Positions 46,125 to 57,473 of a DNA stretch of 64,000 nucleotides are shown here, in pieces. The stretch is from Stenopsyche tienmushanensis (taxonomy: Eukaryota; Arthropoda; Insecta; Trichoptera; Stenopsychidae): contig WACJ01000229.1 of assembly GCA_008973525.1 (NCBI GenBank), forward strand, positions 124,001 through 188,000, read 5' to 3'. Below the pieces are notes generated by a model. The model did not search any database. It saw only the letters and a program-made list of their open reading frames with translations, and was not told the origin of the DNA. The translations under genes and the position numbers were made by a program. How positions within the stretch are numbered: the stretch's first letter is position 1; each line of letters begins with the position of its first letter.

Positions 46125-46252
46125 TTCGTCGATGTGAAATAAGATTTGAAGTGTCCACGAAGACGGTATGCATAGACTTATTTCGTACAAAAAACAAATA
46201 TTATCTGCTGACGCATGACGGGATTTGACGGCTGTGTACGTCATAGTGTTAA
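46125..46252 (+). repeat. Family Q MITE, right-end fragment
   Basis: It contains AAGTGTCCACGAAGACGG, TTATCTGCTGACGCATGACG, GGATTTGACGGCTGTGTACG and ends in GTCATAGTGTTAA with TTAA at 46249-46252. The same right arm occurs at 57.5 and 29.5 kb. Confidence 0.75.
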
Positions 46253-46286
46253 AATGTAATTGGTGATTAAACTTTGTGATGAGTTA

Positions 46287-47003
46287 CAGGCGGACCTCGA
46301 CTTTCGCACATGATTGGTTCCTAAAAATGTGTGCGAAAGCTAAATGTTCGAAAGTAGGATGTAAAAAAAAAACACCAAAAATTGTACTTTTTAACTTAAC
46401 ATGCAGTGCTATTATGGATCGCCCTACGCACTTGAGTCATGCGTTTTACCACTAGGATCACATTCTTCCAAAATATTTAAAAATGTCTCGGGATGTGTAA
46501 AATCTTCGTTCATGGTTTTTATTGTTAATGTCTTGATGATTTCTTCTGGTTCTTCTTCCTCACTTTCAATTTGAATACTATTTTCGTTCTCTTGTCGGTC
46601 CATTAGAAATTCATTAGTCAAGGGTTAAGAATGAGATTCAATCATCTCATTAACATCTTCACAGTTAACATCTTTGTTTAGTTCGTTAGGTGAACTATTT
46701 CAATAGTGATGGTTTCTGGAGTTGTTTATTGCATTCCATATGTTATAATTCTTCCAGAAATCTTTTAATGTGGGCCCAGCTTCCATGTCAGTTGCCTTGA
46801 TAGCCTGATTCATTATCGACCGCATGTAATATCTTTTAAACGTAGCTATCACCGTTTGGTCCATGGGTTGTATGAGACACGTAGTTTTGGAGGGAAGAAA
46901 CACAACATCGATTTTTGGGTATAAATTTTGTAGCGATTTTTCAAAAATGTGCGAAATAGCGAATTGTGCGTAAGTCGAATGTGCGAAATTTGAGGTCCGT
47001 CTG
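46287..47003 (-). mobile_element. Tigger/pogo DNA transposon, internally deleted
   Basis: The left end CAGGCGGACCTCGACTTTCG and the right end, reversed, CAGACGGACCTCAAATTTCG form a terminal inverted repeat of about 25 bases, flanked by TA (46285-46286 and 47004-47005). CAGRCGGACCTC is characteristic of Tigger-like pogo-group elements. Only the C-terminal part of the transposase is left, on the minus strand. Confidence 0.85.
46424..46903 (-). pseudogene. Tigger transposase C-terminal relic
   Basis: The minus-strand frame 46903-46700 reads FLPSKTTCLIQPMDQTVIATFKR, the strongly conserved LP.NTT...QP.DQGVI..FK block of the DDE_1 domain shared by Tigger, jerky and CENP-B-related proteins. It is followed by an insertion and stop, then by an acidic tail frame (46621-46424) ending near the element edge, as in complete Tigger proteins. 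The DNA-binding CENP-B-type N-terminus and the first catalytic Asp residues are missing. It is non-functional. Confidence 0.85.
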
Positions 47004-47005
47004 TA

Positions 47006-48920
47006 TCAGTGATCAACGTATGGGAAATCGTTTTTGAGATAGATCTTCAAATAAAAAGTGCTTTTTCTGTTTTTTTTTTTCCCCAATAAAGGATCTTTTG
47101 AAGACTTCATTTTTCTTGATTGCTCTTATGGTCGATTCCCCTAGGTTGATATTTGCTTATCTTGGTAGGATTTTCTCCATTCGCCAAGTAATCCAAAATT
47201 TTCAGTTTCACACTTTAACGGTTGCAACTTGCACTAATGTTAATTTTAAATTTTTTTTATGCGCATTCGCATAAAAAAAACTTTGTCCTCTATATTTTTT
47301 TTAATTATTTGTTATGTGTATTTGCCTATGCGTAGCATAAATCTACCACTAGATCAGTGACAATCCTATTTTATTATTTAATACACAACACACAGCGCAA
47401 TCTTTTATCTAATAATTACCGTTAAAAACGGAAAAAAAAACAACGATTAAACGCGAACTACATTTTTAATTGTATCAAGGAAATGCCAATCCGAGTCATC
47501 AAAGATAAAACATACATTCGAGCAATTAGAGGCCTTTGATTGTAGCATTAACATATTTTATGCGATTTGATTAAATATTATATTTTTCTGATTTATATAA
47601 TAGTCGAGATATCGCGCACATTTGTTTGCCTTTGCGTCGATATTTACGTCCGTGAACTTCTCTTAATTTGAGCCGTAAGCTATTGTTCTGTTCCAGATGT
47701 ATCTGATATCTAATGCCCCTAATATCTGCCAATAGATAAATGAACATAGTATTTCGATTTCGGAAATGTTGGATGTGTATTCATAGATGTCTCACAAAAA
47801 AAATGTCTCGCAAAAGATGTGTTAATATCATTAAAAGCATTTGTCCAAAATGTCATTATAGACATTGGGGTGGGAATAAAAATAAAAATTTGGATTTGAA
47901 TGAGTCAAAATCTTGGCTTAAAGTCTTACACGCAACCAATAAGCATGTTTGATATTCATCTAAAAATACTACAGTGCATTCCTAACGCTTTCTGCATCAC
48001 ATTGATTCTGATGTCGACATGCGTTTATTCTAAAATTGTCGAAAATTGCAGACGCCTTAATTATATCAGTGATGTCATTTGACATTGAGATGCATTATAA
48101 TTTACATATAAATTGCTTGCGTTTAAATGGTTAAACACCACTGTATTCAACACTCACTCTACAGGCCACCAGGGGGAGCGCGTCGAATACAATAGCATTA
48201 ATTAATTATTCTTAAATATAATTAACGCTTACATACACAAAAAAATATCAAAGATTGTCCTGCCAAACGTCAAACGCAATGGGACATTTTAATTACACGA
48301 ACAAAACGTATTTAAACAATGTATGATATAAATATAAAATGGCTCACTCGCACTTATCGCATTTGAGATAAAAACAACACTACTGTAAAATGTCTGCATA
48401 TTGGATACACAAACGAAACATTCGTTATAAGATCAAGATCAATCCTCAAATAATTGATTGTTTGACATCACTATTGTGCGTGGAACTTGAAATCTCACCA
48501 ATAAATAAAATGATCTAATCAATTATCGTTAGATAAATATGGCCTTACACATTGCACATTTTCATGCTAATTTATCTATTTGCGATGATGATATCTTAGA
48601 GCCCAATGCTTGCATCACTCCCGTTTCTTTTGTATGTCTTTTTGATGTCGTTTTGTCGCACTCGAATTTTAATCGAACCAGTAGCACAAACGGCACTCCG
48701 ACAACTGGAAACATTACAAGGTAAACGGACTGAATGAGGTCATAGTCACATTTCGATAAAGCGCCTTTATCATAATTATTATCCTGTTTATGATAAACGC
48801 GTTATGAATCAGAGGATGTTATATGCGGGGAATGACAGCAATTTTTATTCGTAATTTCAATATGGCATTTGATCGAATTGAGTGTTTTCATGTAAAATGA
48901 TCGCATTCAGATGATCTTCA
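47006..48920. other. AT-rich DNA without recognised genes
   Basis: Short frames at 47740-48082 and 48539-48724 are unrecognised. The block 47600-47720 is slightly GC-richer. No repeat family match was noticed. Confidence 0.35.
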
Positions 48921-49076
48921 AATTATTTTTTATTTCCAAATTTCAGTTAGTGTTGATGATTTATTTCCTATTTTATACAAAATATCTCGATACGCACTCT
49001 TTATTAATTTTAAAAAAAAACCGCATAACTTCGAAATCGCACAAAAAAAGTCGCACAAAAAAGGTTTGAATGTGAC
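48921..49076 (+). repeat. Family T, right-end fragment
   Basis: It carries CAAATTTCAGTTAGTGTTGA, GATTTATTTCCTATTTTATA, CGCATAACTTCGAAATCGC and ends CACAAAAAAGGTTTGAATGTG. Confidence 0.7.
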
Positions 49077-49339
49077 AAGTTCCCGTGTACAATATCCCAC
49101 TCGAAAGTACCGTGTCGCACGGAAAAGACACGAAGATTTACGCTACAAGTGTAATCTTTGATTAAATTGGCCCCGCATAACATGTGTTACCTTTGATGAG
49201 AACATGCCTGACTTGATTAACGTATGGGGATTGTTTTTCATTGCGATCATATATGGTGGTGATGTACTACCACAAATTAAGCATGTAAAATCATGAAATT
49301 GAACTGCTGTCCAATGTTGATGTCCCGTATTAAATAGTT

Positions 49340-49760
49340 GATGGATTGGACGCCTCTGGATCGTTACTGGTCCCGCGTCAAACGTCACACATGCCGGCAG
49401 TCCCCGAGTTGGTCTCCGAAGGCGCTTTCGGGGGCTGAGCAAGACGAAAGTGTCCCCAAAGCAACGTCTTGTCGGGGGTGCTTCGGGCAGCTGCCGAGGG
49501 ATGCATCGCGTCCTTCTGGCAGTGCCTCACCCCTAGATGCCGAGTATTTCTAGCATTATTCTAAACATATCGAAACATGTGCAGGCGAGCAAAGACCTTA
49601 TTCGCCAGCGCGGGATGTCTCCCTTTCGGCTATTTAAAAATAACTCCAGTAACAAAATATACACACACCAGCCCCGATTCCATCTCGAGCTTACTCCGCG
49701 CAAAATAAACAAGTCTTGCATTCTTCGACGATTAAGTACGATTCCCGTCTCGAACTCTGG
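49340..49760. promoter_or_regulatory. Candidate conserved noncoding island, GC-rich
   Basis: A GC-rich block with open frames on both strands (49338-49553 plus, 49143-49442 minus, 49533-49764), none recognised. It is unique in the window. Coding potential in a spliced exon cannot be excluded, but no matching frame continues across good splice sites. Confidence 0.25.
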
Positions 49761-49964
49761 ATGAAAACTGCATTGGCTAGGATTTGGGGAGCGTGTGGGA
49801 GGTGTATGTAATTTCCATTTTTGCGCTCCACCTTCTTGTATTTTAACACCTTGATATACTACAAATTATTGTGAACAAGATCCTGGGCGCTCATTGTAAA
49901 GGCTTGGAATCAAATCCAATTTGTGTAAAAAAAAACGTACCGACCAATTTGGGAGATCAAAACT

Positions 49965-50025
49965 AGGACTACGAATAGTTATTGTTTTCGGTTCGGTTTT
50001 CGGTTCAGTTCCGAGTGATCATTCT
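49965..50025. repeat. GGTTCGGTTTTCGGTTC repeat, copy 1
   Basis: TTTTCGGTTCGGTTTTCGG and GTTCAGTTCCGAG recur in variants at 56190-56260 (where it begins CAGGGCTTCGAACCG) and 57185-57312. The CAGGG start at the second copy suggests a hAT-like terminus. Confidence 0.45.
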
Positions 50026-50418
50026 GAATATTTTTGTGTTTTGCAATAAGCACATTACGTGAATAATCTTTTTGAATAAAGTCACTATAATTTCTGATGA
50101 TTCGACAGTTGACGTATTATTATTTCTTATTTCTTAGGGTACTTGAATTTACAATCTCTTTATAGAATTTTTTCTTTCTGGAAAATATCGTCTGGAAAAC
50201 TATGTTTGATTTTGCATAAAATTATGTAAGAAAAAATCTTAGGATTAACCTAAGTGTTTAATTTCCTTAATATCTTTTAACACTATCATGGCCGCATTAA
50301 AAGATCAGACAATTGAACGTATTACTTCAAATAGATGTAGCATCAGCAGTAGCCAATATAAAAATTCATTCACCGTATTGATTGATTATTGATCTATATG
50401 CTGCATTGATTTCTGATG

Positions 50419-51563
50419 TACACTTAAACCTTTTTTTTTGTGCGGTAGACGCGTTCCTCAAAAAATCGCATAAAAAAGCTATGACTTACATGGATTTTAA
50501 AAACCGCATAACTTTGAAACAATTACATAAAATATATACAAAATCGCATAAAAAAAGTTAACAAAAAAACAGTAAAACAATAAGGCAATTATAAAATAAC
50601 ATTTTTGATAACATTTAAAGGACGACCTGCATCATTGGTAAAATTTTAAGGATCATCTTGCATCTCAAATGCCAGACATACATTAGAGAAATACGAATTA
50701 TTTTAATTACAAACTATCATCGCTGTAACTCAAAAAAAATGAAATTTCAAAATGGCGACAGTTTAAAAAAAATCTTTGACCTTTTTTTGTGCGGTAGGTG
50801 CGTTCCGCGGAAAATCGCACAAAAAAAGCTATGACTTACATAGAAAAAATTAAGATGCGTTCCATGGATTTTAACAACCGCATAGCTTTTTGAAACAACT
50901 ATATAAAATATATTCAAAATGGCATTAAAAAAGTTACTAAAAAACAGGAATGTCATTATAGTCCCTAACTCAAAACAAATCCCAAAATGGCGACTATTTA
51001 AAAAATATTCAGTGAAGTCATTTTTTGGCCTTATTATTCATCAATTTTAATTTTTTTTCTTAAATAGTTAAAAAATAAATTTTGACATAAATCTGATAGG
51101 AATAATAGAGGGTTATATAGAAAAGATTCGTACCCAGTTTGAAGTTAATTAATTAATTAAAACTTGAGATATGATGTCAACAGTGTTGAAAAAAGTAATT
51201 TCGAGAAAAACGCGTTAAAAGATTTCATTATGGTAGGACTGGCCAAGCTGTCGCATCACTAAAATTGCTATAACTACGTAAATAGTTGTAATTTTGGAAA
51301 TTCATTTGGAGAATGTATTTTTAAAAGTCGAAACATTGGAAAAATGCAAAAAAAAAACGAAAACAATATTTTCAAAAATCTAACCGGAATAAAGGGCGTG
51401 GTCTTAATTCAGTGATAGCAGATACAATATGATTTATTTCCTATTTTATCCAAAATATCTCGATACGTACTCATTATGAAATTTGAAAAAGAAATGCTTT
51501 TAGAAAACCGCATAACTTCGAAATCGCACAAAAAAAAGTCGCACAAAAAAAGGTTTGAGTGTA
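50419..51563 (+). repeat. Family T, longest copy, composite
   Basis: It starts TACACTTAAACC at 50419 and ends GAGGTTTGAGTGTA-like (GGTTTGAGTGTA) at 51563. A second left-end block (CCTTTTTTTGTGCGGTAGG followed by GCGTTCCGCGGAAAATCG) sits inside at about 50776. So two copies have recombined or one has inserted into another. No transposase frame is recognised. Confidence 0.7.
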
Positions 51564-51647
51564 AAAATTAAATACCAAGGCGATTAATAAATTCATGCAG
51601 GGACGTTTATGAATTTCCCTAAAATATTCCACATCAAATAGGGCAAG

Positions 51648-51977
51648 CTAAAATATGAAATATACCAACGATGTCGATCTGAAATCCATCGATTCCAATT
51701 TGGTTACAGCGCGTGAGAGATATGATTTCGGCCGGCCAATATCGAAAAGTTCAATATTTTTATAGCTATCCGAATGCCATTCGACGGTATAATAGGAGTG
51801 TCCGTCCATTGGAGAAAAGGCAATAAAAACTTTTCTATCATTTGCTGGCGAATCCGCTAAGTAATATTTCTCGTCTACGGTCACTATCGAGAATTTAAAG
51901 AGGTCATCTTTAAAAAGTCTCGAGCAGAAATTACGAGTGGCTCTTTCAAGCACCGACCCAGACGGAAACGAGCGCAA
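51648..51977 (-). other. Unrecognised open frame, 109 codons
   Basis: The product has a mixed, protein-like composition (for example SIVTVDEKYYLADSPAND) with no family recognised. It is followed 89 bases upstream on the same strand by a second 120-codon frame, and both lie in a repeat-free stretch of moderate GC. They might be exons or a decayed gene. No canonical splice arrangement could be fixed. Confidence 0.2.
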
Positions 51978-52065
51978 ATGTCCGATTGAACGAATCGATT
52001 AGTCGATATACTACGAAAATTGCTATAGGATATACAAATTTAATATATATTTCATTCCACAGGGA

Positions 52066-52428
52066 TCAAATGTTGCCAAATTCGTTCCGATCCAACTGTT
52101 GAATGAATCGGGGAAACGTCTGTACTTCAACAAAATATTCGTTCACGACAGCATTCATTGTTTCGATTATATCGTGCATAATATTGCGATATGCATGAAT
52201 GACGACCCGAAGCAAATTTGTTCTTATGTTATTCGAACGTACGCCAACAATCGAAATAATATCATTCGATTGAGGCGTAAACAATATATTGGAACAGCGA
52301 TTGGCAATATGAACGCAATGATTCGCTTGGGTCGTGATTAGATTAGAGCTTCCCATATGTTCCTCTACGTTTTTTTTATAAACGCTCACCCAGCGAGTCA
52401 CTGAGGTGAACGTATCGAATATCGCCAT
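52066..52428 (-). other. Unrecognised open frame, 120 codons
   Basis: The minus-strand product has no recognised domain; its antisense (52099-52341) is also open for 80 codons, which weakens the case for coding. Codon choice is not clearly biased. It lies upstream of the 51648-51977 frame on the same strand. Confidence 0.2.
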
Positions 52429-53222
52429 CTCAATATGAAATTCGGTTGATTATACAGACTGAGCAGCGTTTTTTTTTTTTGGAAGATAATGGAAGACTAC
52501 TTAAGATAATAATTTTGATTTTACTGGAAAATATTTTTTAGAGTACATTGAAATCAACCCCTCATTACCTCACAAGGGTTGCTGTCAAAGAATCGAGCAT
52601 GCAGATTAGACTGTTAATAATTACATAGGTTTTATAATTTATTTAACTACATGTTTGAGTTTAAAAAATAATTCACATGACGTTAATTTTTTTAAATTTG
52701 CATTTCAAACATACGAGTAAATAAATCACCCTGAATGGAAGCTTTAAATTAGAATATTTTTATAGCTTGCGTGCTAGTCAATTTTATCGCATAGCACGCG
52801 TTCTACATCATATACATTACACGTTCCAGATTAAAATATAAATTATTACGTTTGAACGGCACATGTTTCCCGTTTAATTTATTCCTTGGAAAAATATTGG
52901 AATTTATTATTGCGAAATATTGGAGGGGTGTAATATGATTGCGCGTGTGCCGATTTATATCATTCAAAATCGATCGTGTGTGTGTCTGTCTGTCTGTTCA
53001 GCATGCATCCCTAAAGGCAGACATTGATGTAAGCTTTTTAAAATCGGAATTGTTAATAGTAAGTGGTTAATAGCGCTTTAAATTTTTTTTAATACAATTC
53101 TAAAGCCACTCTGATTGCTCTTAAGATGAAACCACTACACGTAGCAACAAGTAGCGCGCCTATTTTATTACATATTACACAAACACAACTTCATCTTTTA
53201 GCTAATATGTACATAATTTCCG
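52429..53222. other. AT-rich DNA without recognised genes
   Basis: Contains a T12 run near 52471 and a TGTGTGTGTCTGTCTGTCTG tract at 52976-52998. Nothing else recognised. Confidence 0.4.
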
Positions 53223-53475
53223 TTAACCTTTGAGTAGTGAGCTAATTTAAAACCTTGTCTTCCACTTATCATCATATAAATCCACTTATCTATCAGGAGT
53301 GTCACAGCGTGTATGAAGTTTGTACAAAAATAAAGAAACACTGTCGATAGCATACAATATTCAGTCATTTCTTCAAGTAAATATAAACAATACACTTGAA
53401 ATCGATTCATTATATCATTCACATATCATTATTAGTCGATAAATTTGGGTTAACAATCTATACAATCACAATCTC
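53223..53475 (+). repeat. Family P MITE, copy 8, with 5' end
   Basis: It starts TTAACCTTTGAGTAGTGAGC with TTAA at 53223-53226, then AAATCCACTTATCTATCAGG, GTATGAAGTTTGTACA, CACTGTCGATAGCATAC, AAACAATACACTTGAAATCG and GATAAATTTGGGTTAAC. The 3' part is missing. Confidence 0.8.
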
Positions 53476-53844
53476 CGATCTGCATGGATATTCGTTCGTT
53501 AACGCATTCGTGGACACGTCTGCAATTGCAGACGGATGTGTTGAGTCTTCATTGCGTTTGCATGTATGCGTATATTAACTTGCACCAATGACGTTCCTAC
53601 ACACCGCCAATTGTGTCCAAGACACGATTTTATTATGTCGATTATATTTTGGAATTACATTTTGGTTATAATTTTACTGTAAATATAATTTTTAAAAACA
53701 AATATCTCCTTCTGATGATGAATATATTGTATACATTATTCTGATTTGATTGCAATTATTATTCTAGTGAACATTCAGAAATAAATTACAATGAAGTTGA
53801 AGCTAATGTCAATTAATTTTACCAAGCAAACGTGGATACGCTAG
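53476..53844. other. DNA without recognised genes
   Basis: Nothing recognised. Confidence 0.35.
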
Positions 53845-53852
53845 GTAATGAG

Positions 53853-54058
53853 TAGTTAGTTAGTGTTTCGTCATTTAGTCTGGATTTGATTTTGGAAGTC
53901 AAACAACTTGCTGCTGAAAATGCACGCTCAGCTGCCACACTCGTTAGAGGTATCGTCATCAGATATTTAAATGCTAGTTCGAATTGATGACCATATGAGC
54001 CCCCATTTTCAAATAATACCATCAATGTGACTGATAAAATTCCTTTCTGCTGAGACAC
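53853..54058 (-). pseudogene. hAT transposase C-terminal relic (copy 6)
   Basis: This is the best preserved transposase tail in the window: ELAFKYLMTIPLTSVAAERA followed by FSAASCLTSKIKSRLNDETL, the canonical hAT dimerisation signature (T/S..AERAFS.A). The open frame extends a few codons into the flank at its 3' end because the element is cut off there. The BED finger and catalytic core are absent. It is not a functional gene. Confidence 0.85.
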
Positions 54059-54573
54059 AGACTAAAAGTCGCAAAAATCCCGATTTTCCGACAAATTATT
54101 TATTTCCGTCGCTACAGATGAACACTTATATACTATAATACTTTGATGGTATTCGTAATTATATTACGGAGGAATATAAAACATTTGAACCCCGTATCTA
54201 TTATATTTCATATCGATAGTATCATTATTAGAGTCGAGGTGTAGTAAATACATCACCGGTAGGGAAAGTTTAATATAACAATTTGAAAAACATACATGTA
54301 CGCTATATATGTATACATAGATTAGACAGTCACTGCTCCTATGCGTCGCCTAAGTTCGCCAATTAGTAATTACGCCACTGTTTCCAAGCGTCCAGATTTC
54401 GTCGGGAATGTCTCGATTTAGTAGCCTTCATCGTGTTGGTGAGGTGTACGATTTCTGTTAGATAAAAATTCAATCCCGGGATTTTCGGGATTACGTTTTC
54501 TAATCCCGGGATTCTTAAGTACCTAAAACTGTCCGGGATCCCGGGATCCGGGATCCCGGGATTGGATTCCCTA
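53853..54573 (-). mobile_element. hAT-A element, copy 6, one terminus deleted
   Basis: The right edge is the family terminus TAGGGAATCCAATCCCG in reverse, with duplicated GGGATCCCGG blocks. An exact 8-bp duplication GTAATGAG flanks the copy (53845-53852 and 54574-54581). Yet at the left edge about 270 bases of the family end, including the terminal inverted repeat, are missing; the copy simply stops at TAGTTAGTTAGTGTTTCGTC. Confidence 0.85.
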
Positions 54574-54664
54574 GTAATGAGTCTATTGTCGATAAAAATG
54601 ACGAATATACTGATATCTACGATTCTGAAGCTCAAAACATATCTCCTAATCAAAATAATCATGC

Positions 54665-54930
54665 TTAACCCATAAAGGAGTACTATCCCAGGGCCTGGGA
54701 TCCGCCCTCAACTTATTCAAAAGAGCACTCTTGTATATTGAGCTCAAAGACAGACAGGGACAGAGAGAGAACGTAGCGCAGTTCTTCTTTCTAGTCTTTG
54801 TCCAACTATCATTTCCTTCTGAATCGATTTTTTGTGTGTATTGTTTATGTAAAGAAATGACGTGGTCTTGTATGCTATCAACAGTGTTTATTTACAATTG
54901 ACTCTTTTTATTGATTTTTTGTTTATGTAA
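54665..54930 (-). repeat. Family P MITE, copy 9 (minus orientation)
   Basis: It starts TTAACCCATAAAGGAGTACT at 54665, followed by the CCCAGGGCCTGGG palindrome, GAGCACTCTTGTATATTGAG and, further in, GTCTTGTATGCTATCAACAG and TGTTTATTTACAATTGACTC. It belongs to the same subfamily as copy 6a at 33.4 kb. Confidence 0.8.
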
Positions 54931-55439
54931 TGTCAGTTAGAAGATTCGGAAAATATTGAGATGAAAATTCAATTTTTCAAAATGTATATTCTCTATCGGA
55001 AGAATATATTAATATATTTTGTGACAAATTAAAATTTGGAATTAGGGTTTACAATATATGCATGTCGATAGTGACAGGAAGTCTATGTGCAGAAATCGCA
55101 AGGCATGATAAGAGACCCATGACAAGGAATCCGAGTCCGCGAATGCGTTAATAAAAATCTTCGATAAAGCACCGTGTACTCGCATTCAAGCATTGCAACA
55201 ATGTGGTTCAAAAATGATGTTTATTTATGAATCTCTCTGAGAAGAGGAGGGGTTGCTCATAAATGCGAGTTGCTATATTTTTAGATTTTCTATAAATCTC
55301 GAGTTTCATAACAAGAAGGGTATGCATTCGGTTCTTGAACCGAGATCTAATTACGTCTGACTCAGAGTGCATTATGCATGACTAACAATAATGCATGCCT
55401 TACTTATACTGCACTTTTATTGTGTGCCCAATGCAATAT
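54931..55439. other. DNA without recognised genes
   Basis: Nothing recognised. Confidence 0.35.
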
Positions 55440-55930
55440 TTTGAACTTGGGCCAAAAATTAAATTCGATGAACCAATCTTCGGGCTTTCGGGGTTCATAG
55501 ATTATATCGGCGTATCGCTGTTGGCAGCGCGATTTCTTACGATCCGCGGATGTTTGTGCGTTGAATGAAGAGAAGAAGCTTTCTTCCGCTCTTTTTTTTT
55601 ACAGCACCCGAATCGATTGTTTTTCTTTAAATATTTTTAGCTGATTGAAGCCGTTAAGTTAGCCCGATGGGCGCATCGCGATCAATGACGCCCACGGCCC
55701 CTGCAAACCATGCCTCTCGTAAATATATAAATGCCCTCATTTCCAAAGTGTATGCGTGCTTTGTTTTATCCGCTCGGATGATGGAAAGAACAGCTTCATT
55801 ACGATCCTCAAAGATTCCGAGGCAATTAAATATTTACTCGCATCGTTCGGGGATGGATTATTGCTGCCCGGACTGTTGGGGTACGCAACCCGAGTCTCCC
55901 CCCTTTGAGGATATTACAAGGCAAGCATAA
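55440..55930. promoter_or_regulatory. Candidate conserved noncoding island
   Basis: A GC-richer, repeat-free block. An 87-codon frame at 55667-55930 is unrecognised. The sequence includes GTAAATATATAAATGCC and GGCAATTAAATATTTACTCG. A regulatory role is inference. Confidence 0.3.
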
Positions 55931-56323
55931 AAATGGTAACCCGTCTTAATTAGAGACGGAACATCGAAATTTGTGTGGAAGACTAAAACACATTTTAAGC
56001 ATCTGTCGACACAAGATGCGAATCGATAGAACACAAATGTTCATAGTGATGTAGCTTGTATACTATTGAAAATCACCACAGAGTACGCAAGAATGCATAT
56101 TATAATAAAAAATACTCATTTAAATCCAGCTAAATATTATTTTACACTGCATATCTAAACAAATTTCGTTTATATTGTAATTTGAAATAAAACAGGGCTT
56201 CGAACCGTTATTTTTTTCATTTCTGCTTTCGTTCCGGTTCAGTTCCGAGTTGGTTTTAAAAATACACAATTTCTTTCTTTAAAAATGCCTAGAATTTTAA
56301 AATTGTCATGTAGGCAACAAATT
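55931..56323. other. AT-rich DNA with a CAGGGCTTCGAACCG repeat copy
   Basis: At 56190-56262 lies the second copy of the GGTTC-rich repeat, beginning CAGGGCTTCGAACCG and including CGGTTCAGTTCCGAG. No gene is recognised. Confidence 0.4.
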
Positions 56324-57100
56324 TACACTCAAACCTCTTTTTGTGCGATTTCGAAGTTATGCGGTTTTTTTTAAAGCAATTTTTAATTTCATAAAGAGTA
56401 CGTATCGAGATATTTTGGATAAAATAGGAAATAAATCATCAATACTAGCTGAAATTTAGAAAAAAATATATATAATAATATCATTTGGGAAATCTTTTAA
56501 CGCGTTTTTCTCGAAACAAACGATTGACATCAAATATCTCAAGTTTTAATTAATCAATTAACTTCAAAATGGCTACGAATCTTTTCTATATAACTCTCTA
56601 TTATTCCTACCAGATTTATATCAAAATTTATTTTTTAACTATTTAAAATAAAATTTAAACTGTGACAAAAAAAGACTTGTCACCACTTTGTGTTTTTTTT
56701 TTTTTTTGAGTTAGGGACTATAGTGACATCTTTACTGATTATTAATTATATTGTTGGAAACAGAAAATCTACACAGAACAATGATGACATTGAAACTGGG
56801 TATACTATTTCTTCCGAAGAAGAGAGCGATTTTGAGTCATATTGAAAATCGCAACGAAAATGATCATATAGTAATGTCAAACATCCTTAAAATTTTACCA
56901 ATGATGCAAAACGTCCTTTTAATATTACCAAATTATTTTCCTGTGTTTTTATTAACTTTTTTATGCGATTTTGGATATATTTTATATAGCTTTTTCAAAG
57001 TTATGCGGTTTTTAAAATCCATGGAACGCATCTTCACTTTTTCTATGCCATGGCTTTTTTTGTGCGAATGCATCTACCGCACAAAAAAGGTTTAAGTGTA
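56324..57100 (-). repeat. Family T MITE, long complete copy
   Basis: It has both ends, TACACTCAAACCTC on the left and GGTTTAAGTGTA on the right, each including the TA. The internal blocks TATCGAGATATTTTGG, TTTTAACGCGTTTTTCTCG and CATGGAACGCATCTTCAC match the other long copies. An open frame of 114 codons (56751-57095) is not conserved between copies. Confidence 0.8.
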
Positions 57101-57174
57101 TATATTATACTATATAGCATTGATTTAACAAGATGAACATAGATTAAAGATTTAAGTTTAATCACATGAATACA

Positions 57175-57312
57175 ATCCATCAAATTTTCGTTCGAGAAGT
57201 GTACCGAACCGAAAACACCGATATTTGCAAATCGGTTCAGTTTCGTTTTCATTTAGACAAAAATAACGGTTATACAGGTTTTCGGTTCAGTTACGGTTCG
57301 AAGTACTGGGAA
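57175..57312. repeat. GGTTC-rich repeat, copy 3
   Basis: The ends look inverted: GTGTACCGAACCGAAAACACC on the left against GGTTTTCGGTTCAGTTACGG and TTCGAAG on the right. Short non-autonomous element or fragment. Confidence 0.45.
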
Positions 57313-57473
57313 AAAAATTGCATATGTCATGTATGCATTTGTCACTGTTTTGAACGAAATTCATTCAGTACTGCTTATTATACTTATATGTTGGGGTACT
57401 AAAATTAAAAGAAGTGAAATCAATATTTTAAACCCAATATTCGCATTTTCACACAATTACAATTACAAACCTC

